DNA from: Shewanella jiangmenensis
GTDB taxonomy: Bacteria > Pseudomonadota > Gammaproteobacteria > Enterobacterales > Shewanellaceae
DNA length: 64,000 nucleotides
Reading direction: 5' to 3'
Assembly (NCBI RefSeq): GCF_018596335.1
Contig: NZ_JAHEPS010000008.1
Coordinates: forward strand, 87,984-151,983
The notes below the pieces were generated by a model. That model searched no databases. It saw nothing but the letters and a program-made list of their open reading frames with translations, and had not been told where the DNA came from. The position numbers and the translations under genes are program-made. Positions 9,559 to 17,893 of this stretch are shown here, piece by piece. Every line of letters starts with the position of its first letter. The first letter of the stretch is position 1.

Positions 9559-10212
9559 TTATGCCAGCGCCAGCACCTTATTCACCAGCTTTTCGATACC
9601 TGAGTGCGCCTCGGCAATGCTGCCGGCCAGCATGTACGCTGGGGTGCTCACCACCTTATTGGCTTCATCGACGATAATCTCATCGACCTGCGCATCTTTA
9701 TGCTCACCGCCCATGGCGCAGAAGGCCTCGCCCGTGCCCTTGTCAGTACCTATGGTGCCGATGGCGCCTTTACCGTAGAGCTTGGGGATCATCACAGGGG
9801 CGATACAGATAAAGCCCACCGGCTTTTTGGCCAGCGCAAACTCGCTGATAAAGTCGCGCACCTCGGCGGATACCTCGCAGTCGGCACCAACAAGGGCAAA
9901 GTTGCACAGATTTTTGGCTGCGCCAAAGCCGCCTGGGATGATAAGTGCATCAAAATCAGCAATTTTCAGCGCTGTGGTAGGCTTGATATTGCCTCGGGCA
10001 ATACGGGCCGCTTCCACCAGCACGTTACGCTTTTCGGTTTGCGCCACTTCACCGGTCAGGTGATTGACCACGTGCAATTGGTCGATATCCGGGGCGAAAC
10101 ACTGGTACGAGGCACCGGCTCTGGACAGGCCAAGCAGGGTCAGTACGGCCTCATGAATTTCGCTGCCATCGAACACTCCGCAGCCCGCCAGCAAAACAGC
10201 TACATTCTTCAT
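9559..10212 (-). CDS. elbB: ElbB-like glyoxalase, DJ-1/PfpI superfamily
   Basis: 217 residues from the ATG at 10212, which follows an AAGGAA ribosome binding site; a 15-codon upstream extension is open but lacks one. The start MKNVAVLLAGCGVFDGSEI and the IIPGGFGAAKNL region are characteristic of ElbB, a DJ-1-type protein first linked to isoprenoid yield and later shown in E. coli to have glyoxalase activity. The nucleophile-elbow cysteine lies in GADCEVS. It is transcribed alone, convergent to glpG. Confidence 0.9.
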   Translation of the reverse strand: MKNVAVLLAGCGVFDGSEIHEAVLTLLGLSRAGASYQCFAPDIDQLHVVNHLTGEVAQTEKRNVLVEAARIARGNIKPTTALKIADFDALIIPGGFGAAKNLCNFALVGADCEVSAEVRDFISEFALAKKPVGFICIAPVMIPKLYGKGAIGTIGTDKGTGEAFCAMGGEHKDAQVDEIIVDEANKVVSTPAYMLAGSIAEAHSGIEKLVNKVLALA

Positions 10213-10599
10213 AAAAAATTCCTTTCTTATGTAATTTGGTTTTAACGAGTCAGACACATATTGGTTGATCTGATTAAAAATCGTGCTAAGTTATTTCATC
10301 ACCTTCGGCAAGGCACAGGAAGTAGCATCGCTTGCTGAAGGCAGAAAAACAACCAACAAAAGAATCCACAGATCAGGAAGATTTAACGGAATTGCCAAGC
10401 GCCTCACAGAAAGAGGCAAAAACAACAATAATCAACAACTTAACAAACTGCCCTTCAGCCTTATCGAAAGACATTCCAACTTGTTGATCTTTTAGCTCAC
10501 AGACTTATCCACAGGCCGTGAGCCCTTTGCTGTGGCCGATTTTCCCTATCTGTGGCATGCTAAGCCCCCAAGAATCCATGGACTGTCGAAGCCGAATCT
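10213..10599. other. Intergenic region between elbB and polA
   Basis: 387 bp with divergent promoters expected. It is AT-rich in the middle (10370-10450) and holds a 70-codon frame (10283-10495) with no ribosome binding site and low-complexity composition, judged non-coding. No terminator or palindromic operator stands out. Confidence 0.45.
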
Positions 10600-13371
10600 A
10601 TGCCTGAAATAGCCAGCAACCCGCTCATCCTTGTGGATGGCTCTTCCTATCTTTACCGCGCCTATTATGCCCCGCCGCACCTGACCAATTCCAAAGGTGA
10701 AGCCACTGGTGCCGTGTATGGCGTGGTCAACATGCTGCGAAGCCTGATGTCGCGCTTTGCGCCGACCCAGATGGCGGTGGTATTTGATGCCAAGGGCCCG
10801 ACCTTCCGCAACGAGATGTTTGCCGACTACAAGGCGCACCGCCCGCCCATGCCCGATGACCTGCGCAGCCAAATCGCGCCGCTGCACCGCATCATCAGGG
10901 CGCTGGGCTTACCGCTTATCAGCATTTCCGGTGTCGAAGCCGACGATGTGATTGGCACCATCGCAGTGCAGGCCGCCGCCGAAGGTCGCAAGGTGCTTAT
11001 CAGCACCGGCGACAAAGACATGGCACAGCTGGTGAATGAACACATCACGCTTATCAACACCATGACCGACACCATACTCGGCCCCGAAGAAGTGGCCACC
11101 AAGTTTGGCGTGGGGCCAGAGCTGATTATCGACTTGCTGGCGATGATGGGCGATAAAGCCGATAACATTCCGGGCCTGCCAGGCGTGGGAGAAAAGACTG
11201 CGCTGGCGATGCTCACCGGCGCAGGCGGCGTGACCAAATTGCTTGCCGAGCCAGACTGCGTCACCGACCTTGGCTTTCGCGGCGCCAAAACCATGGCCGC
11301 CAAAATCCGTGACAACGCCGAGATGCTGGAGCTGTCATACCAACTCGCCACCATCAAAACCGACGTTGAGCTTGAGCAGGACTGGCATTCACTGACTCTG
11401 GCCGAGCCCAATCGCGACGAGCTGATCGCCTGTTACGGCGAAATGGAATTCAAACGCTGGCTCGCCGAAGTGCTCGACAACAAGTCGCCACTTGGCCAAA
11501 AGCCGGCAGCGGTGATAGCAGAAGAAACCACTGAAGCGCCGGCCATTGCGGCACCGGTGACAACCGATTACCAGACTCTGCTGACTGACGCTGAGCTGGA
11601 TACCTGGCTTGAGAAGCTCGGCAAGGCCGAACTGTTTGCGGTGGATACCGAAACCACCAGCCTTGACTATATGCAGGCCGAATTGGTTGGGCTGTCGTTT
11701 GCCATTGAACCCGGCATCGCCGCCTATTTGCCACTTGGGCACGACTACCCCGGTGCCCCCGAGCAGCTGCCCCGCGAAGCAACACTCGCCAAACTGAAGC
11801 CTATTCTTGAAAACCCCGCTATCAAAAAAGTGGGCCAGAACCTCAAGTACGACATCAGCGTACTGGCGAACGCGGGCATCCAGCTTAAAGGCGTCGCCTT
11901 CGATACCATGCTGGAGTCCTACGTATTCAACTCGGTCGCGAGCCGCCACGACATGGATGGCCTGGCACTCAAGTACCTGGGCCACAAGAACATTGCCTTT
12001 GAAGACATCGCCGGCAAAGGTGCCAAGCAGCTTACCTTCAATCAAATTGCCCTCGAGCAGGCGGCACCCTATGCCGCCGAAGATGCCGACATCACCTTAC
12101 GACTGCACCAGCACCTGTGGCCACGCTTAAGCAAAGAGCAAGGGCTCGAGTCAGTGTTTACCGAGCTTGAGTTGCCGCTGATTGATGTACTGTCCGACAT
12201 TGAGCGGCGCGGCGTACTCATCGACAGCATGTTGCTCGGTCAGCAAAGCGATGAGCTGGCGCGCAAAATTGATGAGCTGGAAAAGAAAGCCCACGACATT
12301 GCCGGTGAGCCGTTCAACCTCGCCTCCACCAAGCAATTGCAGGAGCTGTTTTTTGATAAGCTCGGATACCCTGTACTGAAAAAGACCCCCAAGGGCGCGC
12401 CGTCCACCGCCGAAGAAGTGCTGGTCGAACTCGCGCTGGATTACCCGCTGCCCAAGGTTATCCTCGAGCACCGTAGCCTGACCAAGCTTAAGAGTACTTA
12501 TACCGACAAGCTGCCACTGATGATCAACGGCCGCACAGGTCGGGTGCACACCAGTTATCATCAGGCCAACGCCGCCACCGGCCGCTTGTCATCCAGCGAC
12601 CCGAACCTGCAGAACATTCCTATCCGCACCGAAGAAGGCCGCCGCATCCGTCAGGCCTTTGTCGCCCCCGAAGGCAAACGCATTCTCGCGGCCGACTACT
12701 CGCAGATTGAACTCAGGATCATGGCGCACCTGTCTCAGGATGATGGCCTGCTGCGTGCCTTTGCCGAAGGTAAAGACATTCACCGCGCCACCGCCGCCGA
12801 AGTATTTGATGTGGCGTTTGAAACCGTGACCACAGAGCAGCGCCGCCGCGCCAAGGCGGTGAACTTTGGCCTGATTTACGGCATGTCGGCCTTCGGTCTG
12901 GCGCGCCAGCTGGATATTCCCCGCAATGAGGCCCAAAGCTACATAGACACTTACTTCAAGCGTTATCCGGGCGTACTCAAGTACATGGAAGAAACCCGCG
13001 CCATGGCGTCAGAGCAGGGTTATGTCAGCACCCTGTTTGGCCGCCGTCTGTATCTGCCGGAAATTCGCGACCGTAACGCCATGCGCCGTCAGGCCGCCGA
13101 ACGTGCCGCCATCAACGCACCGATGCAGGGCACAGCCGCCGACATCATCAAAAAGGCGATGATAGCCATTCAGCACTGGATTAAGACTGAGACCACAGGC
13201 GAAATCCAGATGATCATGCAGGTACACGACGAACTGGTGTTTGAAGTGGACGCAGACAAGGCCGACATACTCAAAGACAAGGTGTGTGCACTGATGGCCG
13301 GCGCAGCTAATCTGGATGTGCCACTGCTTGCCGAAGCCGGACTTGGCGATAACTGGGATCAGGCACACTGA
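10600..13371 (+). CDS. polA: DNA polymerase I
   Basis: 923 residues, the normal length. The 5'-3' exonuclease domain occupies about residues 1-290, with acidic metal ligands and the [14 protein letters not shown] helix-hairpin-helix. The proofreading exonuclease begins near residue 320 and is intact, with [13 protein letters not shown] at about 347. The polymerase domain has motif A (DYSQIELR, near 698), motif B ([14 protein letters not shown]) and motif C (MQVHDELV, near 872). It fills gaps after Okazaki fragment processing and repair. A strong terminator follows at 13481-13502. Downstream is the conserved polA-spf-engB arrangement. Confidence 0.98.
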   Translation: MPEIASNPLILVDGSSYLYRAYYAPPHLTNSKGEATGAVYGVVNMLRSLMSRFAPTQMAVVFDAKGPTFRNEMFADYKAHRPPMPDDLRSQIAPLHRIIRALGLPLISISGVEADDVIGTIAVQAAAEGRKVLISTGDKDMAQLVNEHITLINTMTDTILGPEEVATKFGVGPELIIDLLAMMGDKADNIPGLPGVGEKTALAMLTGAGGVTKLLAEPDCVTDLGFRGAKTMAAKIRDNAEMLELSYQLATIKTDVELEQDWHSLTLAEPNRDELIACYGEMEFKRWLAEVLDNKSPLGQKPAAVIAEETTEAPAIAAPVTTDYQTLLTDAELDTWLEKLGKAELFAVDTETTSLDYMQAELVGLSFAIEPGIAAYLPLGHDYPGAPEQLPREATLAKLKPILENPAIKKVGQNLKYDISVLANAGIQLKGVAFDTMLESYVFNSVASRHDMDGLALKYLGHKNIAFEDIAGKGAKQLTFNQIALEQAAPYAAEDADITLRLHQHLWPRLSKEQGLESVFTELELPLIDVLSDIERRGVLIDSMLLGQQSDELARKIDELEKKAHDIAGEPFNLASTKQLQELFFDKLGYPVLKKTPKGAPSTAEEVLVELALDYPLPKVILEHRSLTKLKSTYTDKLPLMINGRTGRVHTSYHQANAATGRLSSSDPNLQNIPIRTEEGRRIRQAFVAPEGKRILAADYSQIELRIMAHLSQDDGLLRAFAEGKDIHRATAAEVFDVAFETVTTEQRRRAKAVNFGLIYGMSAFGLARQLDIPRNEAQSYIDTYFKRYPGVLKYMEETRAMASEQGYVSTLFGRRLYLPEIRDRNAMRRQAAERAAINAPMQGTAADIIKKAMIAIQHWIKTETTGEIQMIMQVHDELVFEVDADKADILKDKVCALMAGAANLDVPLLAEAGLGDNWDQAH

Positions 13372-13480
13372 TACCTGCTGGCGCTGAGCACAAGTGCACA
13401 GCACCCTGTTAGCTTTGCGTTTTGCTGCAGAGCGATATGAGTGCGATAAAAGTGAAATAAGAGTGCGACAAAAAAGAGAA

Positions 13481-13502
13481 GGGCCCCTCGGGGCCTTTTT
13501 TT
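13481..13502 (+). terminator. Intrinsic terminator after polA
   Basis: GGCCCC-TC-GGGGCC stem (13482-13495) followed by seven T residues. Confidence 0.85.
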
Positions 13503-13663
13503 GTTGCTAAGCTCTTGAATGCCTTGGAGCCCGAATGCTGAAAATGCCTAAGCCGGCAAGGACAAGCAGCTGAGCCACTGACATCAAGCGCTCGGCAGAG
13601 AAAGGCAGATGTCTGAATAAACCGAAGGATCCAAGTGCCTAACCAAGCGCGCCTGAATTCAGG

Positions 13664-13827
13664 CATCTGAGTCCAAGCATCTGGAGCAAACACTTGAGTC
13701 CGAGCACCTTAGTCCAAGCGCCCGAGTCCAAACATCTGGACCAAGCACTTGAGTCCAAGCACCTGAGTCCAAACATCTGGACCAAGCACTTGAGTCCAAG
13801 CATCTGAGTCCAAGCGCCTGGACCAGG
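13664..13827. repeat. Degenerate minisatellite, twelve 13-14 bp units
   Basis: Twelve adjacent copies of a 13-14 bp unit close to CACTTGAGTCCAAG run without gaps. Some units are the shorter CATCTGGACCAAG form. Units are arranged as 41-bp triplets: 13678-13718, 13733-13773 and 13774-13814 each have the order 13-14-14. The two last triplets differ at only two positions, so the array grew by duplication of the triplet. On the minus strand it gives a periodic LDSSAW-type reading frame, but period 41 is not a multiple of three and no start or ribosome binding site fits, so it is considered non-coding. Confidence 0.85.
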
Positions 13828-14095
13828 GACCTCAACCAATTAGTGCGCTCAAACGCATGACGTTTCGGTTTAAAGCTCCTGCCTGCCGTACGGATTTTCA
13901 CCAACCCAGATGCCGGATTTACCGAACAATCCACCAAAAACAGCCTTTAGCCACACGGTGCCGAGTAAAAACTCAAACCGTTACCAATTGATCAGAAAAA
14001 TTCTTGATAGTCGACAATGATCACTTAACCCATTGATATGAAATCTTAGTTGGTAATTTTACAACCAAAACAGGCGGATTTTTGAGCCAATCTGG

Positions 14096-14111
14096 CGCGA
14101 TCCGGGTCACA
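14096..14111 (+). promoter_or_regulatory. Possible CRP site upstream of Spot 42
   Basis: CGCGA-N6-TCACA matches the CRP consensus perfectly in the right half and three of five in the left half. It is centred about 71 bases before the inferred start of Spot 42. In E. coli spf is controlled by CRP-cAMP, so a site here is expected; this match is only moderate. Confidence 0.4.
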
Positions 14112-14137
14112 TTATTGTCTCTTTTTCAAAAAAACTG

Positions 14138-14175
14138 TTTTCATATTTTCGCCGATTGGGGTATTATTCTCGGCG
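14138..14175 (+). promoter_or_regulatory. Promoter of Spot 42 RNA
   Basis: A TATTAT -10 box (14162-14167) lies seven bases before the first base of the RNA. A weak TTTTCA -35 element is at 14138-14143, spacing 18. Confidence 0.7.
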
Positions 14176-14278
14176 TAGGGTACAGAGGTTAAGATGTTCT
14201 ATCTTTCAGACCTTTATTTCACTTGATAGTGATGCCAAATTATGGCGCCCCAGCATCCTGTATGCTGGGGCTTTTTTT
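14175..14278 (+). ncRNA. spf: Spot 42 small regulatory RNA
   Basis: The sequence begins GTAGGGTACAGAGG and continues AAGATGTTCTATCTTTCAG, nearly identical to the 5' half of E. coli Spot 42, including its unpaired target-binding segments. The middle has diverged. It ends with a strong terminator stem GCCCCAGCA/TGCTGGGGC and seven T residues, giving a 104-nt RNA against 109 in E. coli. Its place between polA and engB is the conserved location. Spot 42 is an Hfq-dependent RNA that represses catabolic mRNAs under CRP control in enterobacteria; targets in this organism are not known from the sequence. Confidence 0.95.
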
Positions 14279-14311
14279 ATGCCCTGAAAAAATTTTAGAG
14301 CTTTTACTTTA

Positions 14312-14453
14312 ATTCAACACAAAGACCGGATAAGATGTGTTCATTGAGAGCCATCGAAGCAGTTTGGTGGTACTTGAGTCTTGTTGAATTTTTTAGCTTC
14401 TCCCCAAAGAGCTAAGACTTTGCGCCGATGGCTTGTCCGTCGGCGTTTTTTTA
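14312..14453 (+). ncRNA. Candidate structured small RNA downstream of Spot 42
   Basis: A region starting about 35 bases after the Spot 42 terminator ends in its own intrinsic terminator: CGCCGATGG/CCGTCGGCG (14423-14445) plus seven T. Upstream, TTCAACACAAAGAC (14313-14326) can pair with GTCTTGTTGAA (about 14379-14389), and TTAGCT/AGCTAA encloses the C-rich loop TCTCCCCAAAG (about 14393-14415). No open frame or ribosome binding site is present. The 5' end is a guess, since no good sigma-70 promoter is seen; read-through from Spot 42 is possible. A second sRNA next to spf is known in Aliivibrio (VSsrna24), but homology is not established here. Confidence 0.5.
14423..14452 (+). terminator. Intrinsic terminator of the second RNA candidate
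   Basis: Nine-bp stem with one G-U pair, loop CTTGT, then seven T residues. Confidence 0.8.
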
Positions 14454-14844
14454 TGCTTTTTTGACCAGAAAACGCTTCGCTATCGCCCGCCAATGTTTTG
14501 CTGCCGAAGTTAACCGGCGCTGTTGCGAAAACCCTTTCGATATCACCTGAACTGTTGCAGCTACGCTCGCTTTATCTCATTGGTCTAAGAGTCACTTGGC
14601 CTAATCTCACTCACCCGCGCTTAGATTCACGCCTTGGATTCGCGGCTTTGATTCGTGGCTGAGATTCACGGCTTTGTTTCTAAGCTCCGCTCTGGCCCAT
14701 TCTTCTGCGCTTAGCAACCATACCGAGCCAAGTCAGCGTGGAACACGCTGTCATGGCAATCCTTCAGCAGGCGCTCAGAAACACGCACAGAAAAACGCAG
14801 AGAAAAGGCGCGGCTTATGAATACACCGAGAGAAATAGCGCCCA
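14454..14844. other. Gene-free stretch before engB terminator
   Basis: About 390 bp without a supported gene on either strand. It contains only the short tandem repeat at 14624-14676 and an AGAAA-rich stretch near 14790-14830. Confidence 0.55.
14624..14676. repeat. Second short degenerate tandem repeat
   Basis: Four units of 12-14 bp near GATTCACGGCTTTG lie head to tail: 14624-14636, 14637-14650, 14651-14662 and 14663-14676. They are unrelated in sequence to the 13.7-kb array but similar in unit length. Confidence 0.6.
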
Positions 14845-14873
14845 TAAAAAAGCGCCGCAATTGCGACGCTTTA
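14845..14873 (-). terminator. Intrinsic terminator of engB
   Basis: On the minus strand GCGTCGC-AATT-GCGGCGC (seven pairs, one G-U) is followed by TTTTTTATG, about 75 bases after the engB stop. Confidence 0.75.
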
Positions 14874-14949
14874 ATTAAATCGAGCCGTTCTCAAAAATCG
14901 CCATTTCTTGAAAACAACTTTCAAGATAATGACTTACAAGGAGAATGAC

Positions 14950-15606
14950 TTACTCAGCCTTGCCTTCGGCGATTTGGTCATTGAGCCAGTCGGGGTTGCA
15001 CCAGGCTTCGAGAATAGACAGCACCTTGGGTTTGCCGGTGCCCTTCAGCGCCGAAAACGACTCCACCGCGACCCAGTCGCCAAACTCGGCCAGCTCTTTA
15101 CGGACCGTGTTAACTGTCTTCATTTTTTCGCTCTGGCTCAGCTTGTCTGACTTGGTGAGCAGCGCCAGCACCGGAATTTGGCTCGCCACCGACCATTCAA
15201 TCATCTGCCGATCCAAATCTTTGAGCGGATGACGAATGTCCATCAGCACCACCACGCCACTGAGACACTCGCGCTTTTGCAGATACTCACCGAGGGCATT
15301 CTGCCATTTACGCTTCATCTCCAGCGGCACTTTGGCAAAGCCGTAGCCTGGCAAATCCACCAGACGGCGATGTTCATCCAGCTCGAATACGTTAATCAGC
15401 TGGGTACGGCCCGGGGTCTTACTGGTACGCGCCAGGTTTTTTTGTTCAGTCAAGGCATTGAGTGCGCTCGATTTACCGGCATTGGAGCGGCCGGCAAAGG
15501 CAATTTCAACCCCCACATCACCCGGCAGATGCTTGTCCAGATGGGCGATATCCGGTGCGCTGATCAAAAACTTGGTTTGGCGAAAATCGATACGTGTTTG
15601 GCTCAC
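14950..15606 (-). CDS. engB: Ribosome biogenesis GTPase EngB (YihA/YsxC)
   Basis: Essential small GTPase needed for 50S subunit assembly. 218 residues. G1 is GRSNAGKS (39-46), G3 is DLPGYG (84-89) and G4 is TKSDK (about 151-155), all intact; G2 threonine lies in the TSKTPGRTQ segment. It is transcribed toward Spot 42 and polA, the gammaproteobacterial arrangement, and is divergent from the cytochrome c4 gene. Confidence 0.96.
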   Translation of the reverse strand: MSQTRIDFRQTKFLISAPDIAHLDKHLPGDVGVEIAFAGRSNAGKSSALNALTEQKNLARTSKTPGRTQLINVFELDEHRRLVDLPGYGFAKVPLEMKRKWQNALGEYLQKRECLSGVVVLMDIRHPLKDLDRQMIEWSVASQIPVLALLTKSDKLSQSEKMKTVNTVRKELAEFGDWVAVESFSALKGTGKPKVLSILEAWCNPDWLNDQIAEGKAE

Positions 15607-15774
15607 TCTGGACTCCGGAAATTTGTCAGGGTTGGGCAGAATTTGTCGAAGAATTGCTTACTTTTGCACGTTTTCGTGTAAAATATTGCCCCGATCACAT
15701 TACGCTATATTACCACGCTTGCGGGCCAGGCCGGTAAGCTCGGGACAATAATCTTAACAAGAAGTTGGAACGCT

Positions 15775-16395
15775 ATGAAAAAGTTAGCTCTTGCGCTGTC
15801 TGTTCTCGCTGCTATGTCTACCACTGCTATGGCTGAAGGTAATGCGGCTGCGGGTCAATCCAAAGCGGCTCTGTGCGTTGCCTGTCACGGCGCCGACGGC
15901 AACAGCATGATCGACATGTACCCCAAGCTCGCCGGTCAACACGCCAAATATCTGGAAAAGCAACTGCATGATTTCCAGAACGCCATGAAAACCGGCGGCA
16001 AAGAAGGCCGTATGGATCCTATCATGGGTGGCATGGTCATGACCCTGAATGAACAGGACATGGCTGATCTGGCTGCATTCTTCGCCAGCCAAACCCAAAC
16101 CCACGCTCCGGTAGCCGACGTTCCGGCCCTGGGTGAGCAGCTGTACAAAGGCGGCGACATGTCTCGCGGCATCACAGCTTGCGTAGCCTGTCACGGCCCT
16201 AACGGTAAAGGTACTGAGCAAGCCGGCTTCCCAATGGTTGCTGGCCAGCACGCCAACTACATCAAGATCCAGCTGACCAAGTTCCGCGACAAAGCCCGTA
16301 CCAACGATCTGAACGGTATGATGCAGGACGTTGCCAAGAAACTGACCGACGCTGACATCGAAGCCCTGTCCAAGTACATGGCTAACCTGCAGTAA
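15775..16395 (+). CDS. Periplasmic di-haem cytochrome c4
   Basis: Electron-transfer protein of 206 residues with a clear signal peptide (cleavage after AMA at residue 20). Two CVACH haem-binding motifs lie at 34-38 and 136-140, one in each of two homologous class I cytochrome domains. Methionine axial ligands are likely in the Met-rich segments near residues 81-92 and 180-183. Cytochrome c4 usually donates to terminal oxidases or is attached to the bc1 branch. The start has a TTGGA ribosome binding site. A terminator follows at 16412-16438, so it is monocistronic. Confidence 0.94.
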   Translation: MKKLALALSVLAAMSTTAMAEGNAAAGQSKAALCVACHGADGNSMIDMYPKLAGQHAKYLEKQLHDFQNAMKTGGKEGRMDPIMGGMVMTLNEQDMADLAAFFASQTQTHAPVADVPALGEQLYKGGDMSRGITACVACHGPNGKGTEQAGFPMVAGQHANYIKIQLTKFRDKARTNDLNGMMQDVAKKLTDADIEALSKYMANLQ

Positions 16396-16411
16396 TTCGC
16401 AGGGATGAGAG

Positions 16412-16438
16412 AAGGGTGGCCTGGTGTCGCCCTTTTTT
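16412..16438 (+). terminator. Intrinsic terminator after cytochrome c4
   Basis: AGGGTG pairs with TCGCCCT (one G-U), followed by six T residues, 17 bases after the stop codon. Confidence 0.7.
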
Positions 16439-16448
16439 ACACCCCGAA

Positions 16449-16466
16449 GTTGACGTTTACGTCAAC
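16449..16466. promoter_or_regulatory. Perfect operator-like palindrome
   Basis: GTTGACG-TTTA-CGTCAAC is a 7-bp perfect inverted repeat. It is centred about 60 bases upstream of the start predicted from the near-consensus promoter at 16482-16510. The binding protein is unknown; the shape recalls MerR-family LiuR sites, but no leucine-degradation gene is nearby. Confidence 0.5.
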
Positions 16467-16481
16467 TGATTATATTTTTAC

Positions 16482-16510
16482 TTGACACTGATCACGCTTT
16501 TCGGTTTAAT
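16482..16510 (+). promoter_or_regulatory. Near-consensus sigma-70 promoter upstream of the CsrB-type RNA
   Basis: TTGACA (16482-16487), 17-base spacer, TTTAAT (16505-16510). Predicted start near 16517. No protein gene follows, so it should make a non-coding transcript. Confidence 0.6.
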
Positions 16511-16517
16511 TGCCCAC

Positions 16518-16580
16518 GTACCGCAACAAACCCATCTGTATGAACAAAAATCACGCTAACAACATACAGGTTATGGTACG
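16518..16580 (+). repeat. Nested inverted repeat in the putative leader
   Basis: CTGTATG (16536-16542) and CATACAG (16563-16569) are perfect inverted repeats. They are framed by CGTACC (about 16518) and GGTACG (about 16575). Together they form a large interrupted stem just after the predicted start of the 16482 promoter, or alternatively a two-part protein binding site. Confidence 0.5.
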
Positions 16581-16699
16581 GTTTACATTCAAGATAAAAG
16601 AATAAAGTTAATCAATAACAATAATATCGCTGCACCCACTCGCAAATAATAATAACGAGTAGTGATTTCGGTCTGAAATCCGGGGCAAATCAAATAAGG

Positions 16700-17112
16700 G
16701 AACGCCGATTTTGGCACTTTGCTGTTTAGCACTCCCCTTAAAACTTCAGGGATACTCAACCAACAGGATTCTGTACTTTGTACAGATAAGCAACGGAAGC
16801 TCTATGCTTTGGATGCACCGGCTGGATGCTGTTATCACCGGAAGGTACATGAAACACGGATGGTTGCCTTAACGTCAATGAAGACGGGTTGGATAGGGAT
16901 GTGTCGCGAGACCATCTACGGAAACTGTCGTCAGGATGGCGTCAGAATGAAAGAAAGTGTCTGGAAGACCGAAAACGAGAAATTTCCGCAAGGAAAGCAG
17001 TAAAAAAAAGACGGATCTGACCGGGAAAGTCACATAGCAAGTAAGGATACTTGGAATCAGGATAAGGTGCTAAGGCACCGATGTTAGGCGGCAGGCAACT
17101 GCCGCCTTTTTT
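16700..17112 (+). ncRNA. csrB: CsrB-type regulatory RNA (CsrA-sequestering)
   Basis: From 16749 to 17065 there are 18 GGA trinucleotides, many as CAGGAT, ACGGAT, AAGGAT or CTGGAA, the CsrA-binding core repeated in CsrB/CsrC/RsmZ RNAs. Several sit in small hairpin loops, such as CAAGTAAGGATACTTG. The 3' end is a very strong terminator: GGCGGCAG-GCAA-CTGCCGCC (17087-17106) plus six T. Size of about 400 nt fits the family. The upstream 180 bp have no GGA, so the motif density is local. The 5' end is uncertain; a 94-codon frame inside is judged accidental. Such RNAs titrate CsrA and are usually activated by a BarA/UvrY-type two-component system. Confidence 0.88.
17086..17112 (+). terminator. Intrinsic terminator of csrB
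   Basis: Eight-bp GC-rich stem with GCAA tetraloop and six T residues. Confidence 0.9.
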
Positions 17113-17173
17113 CTTTTGTGCATGATATACTGCCACGCAAGTCCGGCACTAACCTTCGGTAATCCCATTCTCA

Positions 17174-17854
17174 ATGCGACGGTGTCCCCTGTGTCTTAAG
17201 CTGGAAACCCGGCTGTTTTTTCAGGACAGGAAGCGCAGCTTTCACGTCTGCAGCCATTGTGCATTGGTGTTTGCCGATGGTGCCAGCCACCTGCCCTCCA
17301 ATGCCATCCGCCAACGTTATGGCCGCGGTGGCAGCTTAGAGAACCAGCGTCAGTTGCCCCAGTTTATTTTGCCCTTGCTGCAGGAATTGCAGGCGCAGGG
17401 CCATAATCAGCTCAAAGGGCTTAACTATGGCCGGGTGCTGGACCAATCAAGCCTTGCCCACATCCAGGCTACTGGCCATGAATTGTGGCAATACGACCCC
17501 TTTATGGCGCCGGACGGTGAATCGCTGCAGCACAGTTACGACTTTATCTGCTGCTTTCGGGTGTTTGAGCACTTCGGCGCGCCCCACCGCGAATGGCAGC
17601 TGTTTACCCGCCTGTTAAAACCGGGCGGATATCTGGCCATGAGCACCCGCATGCTGAGCGATCCGCAGCGGTTTAACAAATGGCACCACAAAAACAATCT
17701 GGCCCATGTGAGCTTTCCCGGTAAAGCCACCTTCGAATATCTCGCCTCGGCCAGCGGCTTTCGGCTAATATTTGCCGAAAACGACTGCATTCTGATGCAA
17801 AAACCATCGGGATCTGCTATAAAACGCGACCCCAACACTGACCCGGCCGTTTAA
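17174..17854 (+). CDS. SAM-dependent methyltransferase with N-terminal zinc-ribbon-like motif
   Basis: 226 residues. The first 30 hold two CxxC pairs (Cys4/Cys7 and Cys26/Cys29) suggesting a small zinc ribbon. The rest resembles class I methyltransferases of the Methyltransf_23 type: YDFICCFRVFEHFGAPHRE (about residues 122-140) gives motif IV and LKPGGYLAMSTRM the following strand. The glycine-rich SAM loop is poor, so cofactor binding is less certain. It is 40 bp upstream of yihI and may be co-transcribed. The substrate is unknown. Confidence 0.72.
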   Translation: MRRCPLCLKLETRLFFQDRKRSFHVCSHCALVFADGASHLPSNAIRQRYGRGGSLENQRQLPQFILPLLQELQAQGHNQLKGLNYGRVLDQSSLAHIQATGHELWQYDPFMAPDGESLQHSYDFICCFRVFEHFGAPHREWQLFTRLLKPGGYLAMSTRMLSDPQRFNKWHHKNNLAHVSFPGKATFEYLASASGFRLIFAENDCILMQKPSGSAIKRDPNTDPAV

Positions 17855-17893
17855 ACCGGGTTGTACCAGGTTATTCCGGAGTTAATACAAGCC

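Larger units (their letters stand above)
13503..14160. other. Gene-free stretch between polA terminator and Spot 42 promoter
   Basis: About 660 bp holding the minisatellite at 13664-13827 and otherwise AT-rich sequence. No protein-coding frame with a ribosome binding site is visible on either strand. Confidence 0.6.

Noticed and set aside
10283..10495. 70-codon frame between elbB and polA
   Set aside because: No ribosome binding site and low-complexity Lys/Asn-rich composition typical of AT-rich intergenic sequence.
13639..13937. Minus-strand frames translating the minisatellite as a repetitive protein
   Set aside because: The higher-order period is 41 bp, so the repeat changes frame; no ribosome binding site and no conserved start. 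It looks like a by-product of the DNA repeat.
16700..16735. Possible sigma-54 promoter (TTGGCAC ... TTTGCT) before csrB
   Set aside because: The GG and GC elements are only six bases apart rather than ten, so the -24/-12 spacing does not fit.
16719..17003. 94-codon plus-strand frame inside the GGA-rich region
   Set aside because: Codon composition is dominated by GGA-containing motifs and it lies within the CsrB-type RNA; no good ribosome binding site.
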